A stretch of 64,000 nt of DNA from Berberis thunbergii (Eukaryota > Streptophyta > Magnoliopsida > Ranunculales > Berberidaceae). Shown here one piece after another: positions 58,398-64,000 of the stretch. The notes beneath the pieces were generated by a model that searched no databases, was not told the origin of the DNA, and was given only the letters and a program-made list of their open reading frames with translations. Numbering within the stretch: the first letter of the stretch is position 1; the number at the start of each line of letters is the position of its first letter. A program made the position numbers and the translations under genes. The DNA is taken from positions 744,001 to 808,000 of the forward strand of contig QNQO01000224.1 in the NCBI GenBank assembly GCA_003290165.1. Direction: 5' to 3'.

Positions 58398-58975
58398 TAT
58401 ATATTGATCTTATGTGATTTCTATCCTTTCATAATTTTATTTTATATTATAATTATGTTGGAGATAATATCAATGTAAACCTGGCAATTTGGCTCGAACA
58501 CAAAAAACATGATCTAAAACCAACCTGATATAAACGGACCGGGTCATATGTTTTTCATTTTGGTGTCATTTCGAGTCGACTCGTCAGACTCGTTACACGA
58601 GTTGGGTCATGTTAAAGATGACCACCTTGAGCCATGTCAACAAGTTTGACTTGTTAACTTTTGGGTCAAAGATAAGTTATTTTTGTGTCATTCAGATTCA
58701 GTTGTTGTCAGGTTAGATATTTAATTTAGCAAGTTAATTTGGATTAACATGCAAATTTTGGATCATTTTGGATTGGTTTGTGTTGGATTGGAACAATTTT
58801 TGTGCTAACAACAAGTGAAAAAGGGTCTGATCATGTCAACCCATTTCCTGGCAATTTGTGTTTGTGTTTCATTTTGCGGACACAATTGTGAAACAAATCA
58901 AGTTTGTGTCTTGTACATGTGATCCGCCAACACAACCCACTAAGAGGTGTGTATTGATGCACTATAGCAGGGCAC
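58398..58975. repeat. Probable dispersed repeat, undefined family
   Basis: The word cctggcaattt occurs at 58480 and 58848, and the interval holds degenerate gggtcatgt/gtcaaccc words of the kind common in plant noncoding repeats. Borders and TSD were not found. Confidence 0.3.
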
Positions 58976-59139
58976 GTGCCTCAAATATTCTTGAACAACA
59001 AATGTATTTTGGATCCTAAAAGGCCCCTTGGGGCATATTTGTGTGTTGGCTTGCAAAGATCTCCTACTACAATGATAATCACCTACTACAACCTAAGGAT
59101 TGTGATTTCACAAAATCATATGAAATTTCGCCGAAATTT

Positions 59140-59335
59140 TCTTTTTTTTGAAATTATTAAAAGAAAAGAGCGAAAAAAAAATACACTTTTTTCAAAAAAT
59201 TTTGAGGTTTTTTCGAAAATTTCAGGATTTGTTTTTCATAAATTTCATTTTTTTTGTAAAAATACAAAAAATACATTTTTTGAAAAAAATTTGGGTTTTT
59301 TTTTGTAAATTTCGAGTTTTTTTTTTCTTCTAGTT
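59140..59335. repeat. Low-complexity A/T-rich degenerate repeat
   Basis: Words such as tttttcgaaaatttc, aaaaatacaaaaaa and tttgtaaatttcgag recur with a period of about 50-60 bp. The Phe/Lys-rich frames here come from composition. Confidence 0.6.
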
Positions 59336-59345
59336 ATCATTTATT

Positions 59346-59960
59346 CTAATTATTTATTGTTTTTGAAACCACCCCTAATTATCTCTTCTTCTACTTATAT
59401 ATTAATTTTTTAAATTACCCATCTAATTACAAGTATTTTGGTTTCATTTAATATGTTTATTACATTTATTTACTTGCATATTATTTTTTTACATATTTAA
59501 TATACCCTCAAAATTCATTATATAGTTCACTTATCCTCGAAATTTTTACGTTCTTCATTTACACACAAAAATATTCTCGAAATATTTTTTAAAATTAGTG
59601 AACCAAAATTAACTTGAAAAATGAAATCACAATCCTTGCTACAACCTATACATTATTTGGCGATGTTGGAGACTACTTTAAGTCTTGATGAGCATATGGA
59701 AGAAGCAAATCTAATTAACAGAAGTTTTTCTGTTTTGCTCCTTGGGCTTTTATCCTTGCCTCATCGTCAAGAATTCCAAGGAGCAAACTATTCATCATCT
59801 TACTATAACTAAACATAAGAAGCTTATTTTGATTTTTTTTTTCAATTAAAAAAACTAGGAACTTGCTAATCCACTTAATTAAATCTAATATTGATCAAAA
59901 TGAATAGGCAAGCCCGATCCCACACCACCACCTCCTACCTTTTTCTCCCATATCACCAAT
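59346..59960. other. No recognised gene
   Basis: Very AT-rich. A short plus frame at 59621-59812 has no domain. Confidence 0.4.
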
Positions 59961-59961
59961 A

Positions 59962-60072
59962 TATAATTTGGCTCTCGCAGGCTCCTAGGAGTTGAGAACA
60001 CATCCTCGCGGAGATCTCTATGCGTGGAGGTTCTCCACTCACAGGAGCCTATGAGGGCCAAATTATTTTGGC
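59962..60072. repeat. Fold-back repeat, about 110 bp
   Basis: ataatttggctctcgcaggc at the left pairs with the complement of gcctatgagggccaaattat at the right, continuing inward through ggctcct and gagaac. Next to it are two further short hairpins (ggcctcaaagaggcc and cgcagattcctctgcg). It resembles a small MITE, but no TSD was found. Confidence 0.65.
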
Positions 60073-60745
60073 CTCAAAGAGGCCGCCACTCGCAGATTCC
60101 TCTGCGAGGGGGATGGAGAAAAAAATAGAGAAGAAGGAGGTGGCGACAAGGCCTAATGGTGCGACCGACAGTGGTGCTTGATGGAGAAGGAAGGGATATA
60201 GGTGATTTTTTTTTTTTTATTGGTGTTGTGGGAGAAAAAAAAAATAATGGGCGGTGATGTGGGACACTAAAAATGGTCATGTGGGATAGTGCTTGCCAAG
60301 GAAACATGGCACCAAAGGAATAGGTCACATCGTTGCTAGTGTCTTTCTGAAACCTGATTTTATGTGGGTATACAATCAAATCGAGTGATAGGCTATGTAG
60401 TCTCGACTGTCTCTAGTCAGACTATGATAACATGTCTAACAACTGCAGCTTACTAATTTAAGAACGGAGATTTCACCTCAACCATCAAAATCAATGGTAG
60501 TTCTATGCATGAATATAAGAAATGAAGGTAAGCAGATGAATGCAACAAACTTCCACTGCAATTCTCAGAAGGAATCATAAAATGCAACCAGCATTGCTGA
60601 ATATGATTACACTTGAATAAAGTTCTTATTATGCTACAGTAAGTGGCAGAATTTTGAGAATTGTTGCACACTGCAGGGTAGCAAATAATTTTTATGCAAA
60701 CTTGAGGTTGTAGTTCACATATGTACATTTTAAAAATAGCTAATT
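60073..60745. other. 3' flank of the copper ATPase gene
   Basis: Includes the likely 3' untranslated region (about 60450-60745 on the minus strand). The rest shows T-rich and A-rich simple tracts near 60210-60245. No clear polyadenylation site was fixed. Confidence 0.4.
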
Positions 60746-61168
60746 TCATACTGAATTAGAGAAGTCCAGGGCACCGCAAACCTCTTGCACATGTAAAGGC
60801 TTCTTGTAAGACTGCAACAAGAGAGAGGAGCAAACAACACTTAGTGATGATAAAGCCATGCAAGCACCCGCTAGCCAAGGAGGTAAACGGATTCCGAAGA
60901 AAGGGAACAAGATTCCAGCAGCAATTGGCATGCCGAGTACATTGTAGCTGAGAGCCCATACATAGTTCAGCCTGATCCGAGATAGGGTCTTCCTAGAAAG
61001 ATCAATGGCTGTCACCACATCTTCCAAGTTGCTCTTTATGAGAACTACATCGGCAGCCTCAATGGCAACATCAGTGCCTGCACCAATTGCCATGCCAACA
61101 TCAGCAGCTACTAGGGCTGGTGAGTCATTGATTCCATCGCCAACCATCGCAACTATGTCCCCTTTCAT
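60746..61168 (-). CDS. HMA5-like: HMA5-like copper-transporting P1B-ATPase, last exon
   Basis: The exon starts after a cag acceptor (61169-61171) and ends with tga at 60746. It encodes the C-terminal end of a P1B-type heavy-metal pump: [12 protein letters not shown] (the P-domain hinge that binds Mg and nucleotide), [20 protein letters not shown], then the last two membrane helices. Those helices contain [10 protein letters not shown] and [16 protein letters not shown], the N/Y...M..SS pattern of Cu(I)-transporting P1B-1 pumps. No stop or frameshift is present. The tail ([12 protein letters not shown]) fits HMA5-type root copper pumps better than plastid PAA1/PAA2. No earlier exon is seen in the remaining 2.8 kb, so the preceding intron is long or the gene is partial. 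Confidence 0.9.
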   Translation of the reverse strand: MKGDIVAMVGDGINDSPALVAADVGMAIGAGTDVAIEAADVVLIKSNLEDVVTAIDLSRKTLSRIRLNYVWALSYNVLGMPIAAGILFPFFGIRLPPWLAGACMALSSLSVVCSSLLLQSYKKPLHVQEVCGALDFSNSV

Positions 61169-61171
61169 CTG

Positions 61172-62021
61172 CATCAGATAGGACTTGTTAGTCAGCGGTC
61201 AAAAAGTATCCACAAAGTCTATTCTAAATCACAAATGAATTTAAGTCAAGACAGTCACAATACCATAGCTTATCATCACCTGTACCGAGTACACTAACAC
61301 AATCACAGCATGAATAAATCATTTCAATGAGGAATTGAGACCAATATTCAAATGTTGGATATAAGAAAGTCGAAAAGCTCAATTCAATTATACACTGCGA
61401 CTCAGCTACAATAAAAATTAACTCAGGACTTCATCAATAGATCAATCATTGCAGTACCAGATTATTTTTTGGTAAATTGTAATAAAAAAAAAGTAACGTG
61501 AACAAAATCAATGGGGAAAACATTCAATCATGGCTTATTCACAAAACCCTAAAAACATAACAGAACTTGATTCCAATATCATAAACATCAATAAAGCCAT
61601 GACCCTGGTGCCTTATCTATAGAGTCAGTTGCTCGTTCTCTAATAAACCTCACACATTAGGATACTACTTAATAGCTAAAAAATTGTCGAAAAATATAGA
61701 GAACCCTTGGGTCAGCCGAGCATATGTCCGCATTAATAAGACAAGTAAAGTAACTGAGCTGAGGCTCTTTCTGAATAATATCAACTATTAGACTGTAATG
61801 CCTGCATAGGGATACAGATATAAACACAGTTTGATGCAACATCTAAACTATAAATTCTGGTATTCCATCAGATATCTGAATTCCTTGCTATACACTTTTC
61901 TTCAGTTAACAAAGATATGAGAGGATAAAAGATAAAAGTATTCATGAACTAACTAGTGTCTCATATAGTGTAGATATGACTTACGAGTATAGTAGTTAGT
62001 ATTGTGCGATGTATTGTATAA
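61172..62021 (-). other. Probable intron of the copper ATPase gene
   Basis: AT-rich with no coding signal. It is interpreted as intron because the exon at 60746 begins with a clear acceptor and must be preceded by further exons on this strand. Confidence 0.5.
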
Positions 62022-62645
62022 GGTATTCCCCGTGCCTTTGACACTCAAATTGTTTGATAGGAGGATAATTTTCAACTTCGGCCAGGAGTATTTCAGACCT
62101 ATGCGAACATAAATTTCAGCCAAACACTCTCCCTCCCCCTTATGTGATCTCTTAGATCTTTATGTTTGGGTAAATCTCAGGCTTCTCAGCCGTCTTTTAT
62201 CTACAACGTAAAACACCATTCTATTTGTTATATAGACTAGGGTATTCCCGTGCCTTTGGCACTCGAATTCAATCTGATCGTTTAGATGTGTGATGGTTAG
62301 AGTTGGTTGGGGCATAAAAGTTAAAAAAAAACTTCTTTGTCCAACCTCCCTCTTTATGATCCGTTAGATTCTTATGTTTGGGTAAATCGCAACCGTCTTT
62401 TATCTCCAACCTCAAAAACCATTCTAATTTATATAGACTACGGTATCCCCGTGCCTTTGACACTCAAATTATTTGATAAGGGGAGAATTTTCAACTTTGG
62501 CTAGGATTTCAATCCTATGCGAATATAAATTTATGCCAAACACCCTCCCCTCCCTCCTCTATGTGATCTATTAGATCTTTGTTTAGGTAAATCTAGTCAT
62601 TTTTATCAACAACCTAAAAACACCATTCTAATTTGTTATATAAAT
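62022..62645. repeat. Tandem repeat, about 200-220 bp unit, three copies
   Basis: Units start at 62022, 62241 and 62442, each with gtattcccgtgcctttggcac and ending in attctaatttgttatatag. Internal words gatct-ttagatc-ttatgtttgggtaaatc and ccgtcttttatc recur. Copies differ by substitutions and indels. Confidence 0.88.
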
Positions 62646-63425
62646 AAACATTTTCATATACTCGATAAGTACACACTATACTGAATGGGATTTTTATTGT
62701 ATCAGCATATACTTGCCAAATACAAAAAATAATAACAAAAATAAAAGAAAATCCTTTAGACCTTATTTTAAGGTGCTATTCTAAAGTCCATCTACACACA
62801 TACCACCTATTATAAAACATAGATAATGCTTTTATTTTATTTTTTTTGATAGATTAGAAATAGGAGTTGGGATCCTAGGACACAAATTCATGACCCGAAG
62901 GTTGTAAAAGCTTAAATTGAATCGAAAATCACAAGGGCCTTTTGAAAAATCTAATCGGAATTTAAATCGTGAATCATCAGATTCAAGTGGGGATTCAAAA
63001 CATTACATAAAATATTCTAGACATGTTATAAATTCAATTTTGGGTTTTCCACAACCTAATCAACATTTTTATCCCTTATATCTACCATGTATGCGATCCA
63101 CTTTTATTTATCATTTATCATGCATATATTATTGTTGCAAGGTTTCAAATAAGCCAAACTAAAAGTAGAAAACCCTAAAGGGTTTCATCTTTACGTAGCC
63201 ACCACATTTTACACAACTACCACACTAAACTAACGAATGGAGAAGCGATGGGAGAGGAAGGTATGTCATCACGGCTCTCCGTCTTCTCTCTCTTTCCCCA
63301 CTTTCTTTCTCTTTTCTTCCTTTCATCTTCAACCTCATCAATTATCACTTCCTTTCATCTTCAACCTGTGTTGAAAACCCAACAAATAATGATTTATTTT
63401 TATATAAATCATTGAGTTTAGTACG
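62646..63425. other. No recognised gene
   Basis: AT-rich. The word cctttcatcttcaacct occurs twice (63318 and 63352). Nothing else was recognised. Confidence 0.4.
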
Positions 63426-63429
63426 ATTT

Positions 63430-63785
63430 TGAACCCAACTTTAGACCCAAATTTTATTTCACCCACTTAAACATTTTAAAATAAGTTCATATTTTGTGGA
63501 GATGATCTCCTTACTATATAGATCACCTCAAAGAAATTTTATAAAATTTTGAAACTATTAACTTCATCAAATGGGGCGTTCAAGTTAATGGTGTAATTGA
63601 ACGAACGATAATTCTTTAACTGTAATAACGCATTCAACCACGCTATAAATCTCCAAACGGGTTGAGTTTTTGTGGAAGTGATCTACATATTAAAGAAATC
63701 ATCTCCACAAAAGATGATCTTCTTTCGAAATCCCTAAATGGGTGAAATAAATTTTGAGGCTAAAATTGGGTCACGAATTTGTTTC
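63430..63785. mobile_element. Fold-back (MITE-like) element, about 350 bp
   Basis: The arms pair over a long distance. Left: cccaactttagacccaaatt, tttatttcaccca and ttttgtggagatgatctcc. Right: gggtgaaataaattttgagg, ctaaaattgggtca and catctccacaaaagatgatc. Many mismatches show it is old. The exact borders and TSD were not settled. Confidence 0.7.
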
Positions 63786-64000
63786 CCCGGATCCCAACCC
63801 TATAAATAGATACCTTGCACGTTTTGAGTACACTTTTTAGGTTTAGATATACATGTTAGTATGGTTACTATGGTTCACCTTTTGTGTTCGCCGAAACACC
63901 TTTTGTATATTGCTTTTGGGCTCGGGGTATACATGTTTTATATTTTAACTAGTTACATTTTGACAGACAAACTTTTTCGGGAATACATGTTAATTGCCAT

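Noticed and set aside
59148..59333. Phe/Lys-rich small protein
   Set aside because: It arises from A/T homopolymer-rich degenerate repeats.

Overview
The window is nuclear DNA of a flowering plant, most likely a eudicot. The evidence is the plant-specific gene pieces (POLYCHOME, GLUTAMINE DUMPER, HMA5-type copper ATPase, L-arabinokinase, LL-diaminopimelate aminotransferase), introns with GT/AG borders, and plant transposon families. The species cannot be named from sequence alone. Almost nothing here is an ordinary intact gene; the window is mostly nested transposable elements, many with target-site duplications (TSDs) that fix their borders.

Layout. 1-9 kb: the right end of a TG...CA element, then a decayed Tat/Ogre-like Ty3/gypsy remnant made of a 70-bp tandem array, an antisense Transposase_28-type gene and a sense protease. 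9-15 kb: a Mutator-type MITE (9,018), a deletion-derivative Ty1/copia on the minus strand (9,188-13,099) that carries a hAT-type MITE, two inverted copies of one tRNA-type SINE, and a second MITE. 15.4-22.1 kb: a Mutator-like element with about 520-bp inverted termini and a 9-bp TSD. It has no transposase but carries a viroplasmin/RNase H1-N domain gene with a C-terminal membrane segment, L-arabinokinase exons and a 145-bp minisatellite. 22.3-26.9 kb: a decayed Ty1/copia. 28.6-29.9 kb: a 5'-truncated chromovirus.

29.96-49.8 kb: a minus-strand POLYCHOME (PYM/UVI4-type cell-cycle regulator) pseudogene, split inside its first coding exon by an 18-kb Ty3/gypsy chromovirus (TSD ACGAC). That retroelement is split in gag by a 12.5-kb CACTA transposon (TSD ACT), which in turn holds a 4-kb TG...CA insertion (TSD ATCTC). 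The CACTA element has no visible transposase. It carries pieces of at least five nuclear genes, all on the same strand (type I inositol polyphosphate 5-phosphatase, an apparently complete GLUTAMINE DUMPER gene, a PUMILIO-24-like gene, an LRR gene and LL-diaminopimelate aminotransferase), plus a piece of plastid 23S rRNA gene. This four-level nest, with exon shuffling inside it, is the most striking structure in the window.

50.3-57.3 kb: a full-length but decayed L1-type LINE on the minus strand with a 12-bp TSD. 58 kb: a scrambled nuclear copy of mitochondrial large-subunit rRNA DNA. 60.7-61.2 kb: the last exon of an HMA5-like copper-transporting P1B-ATPase, the best candidate for a functional host gene. 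The remainder is intron or flanking DNA with tandem and fold-back repeats.

The elements are individually defective: transposases are absent, catalytic residues are changed, and stops and frameshifts are present. The plausible expressed products are the ATPase exon, the GLUTAMINE DUMPER gene, the viroplasmin-TM gene and chimeric transcripts across the captured exons.
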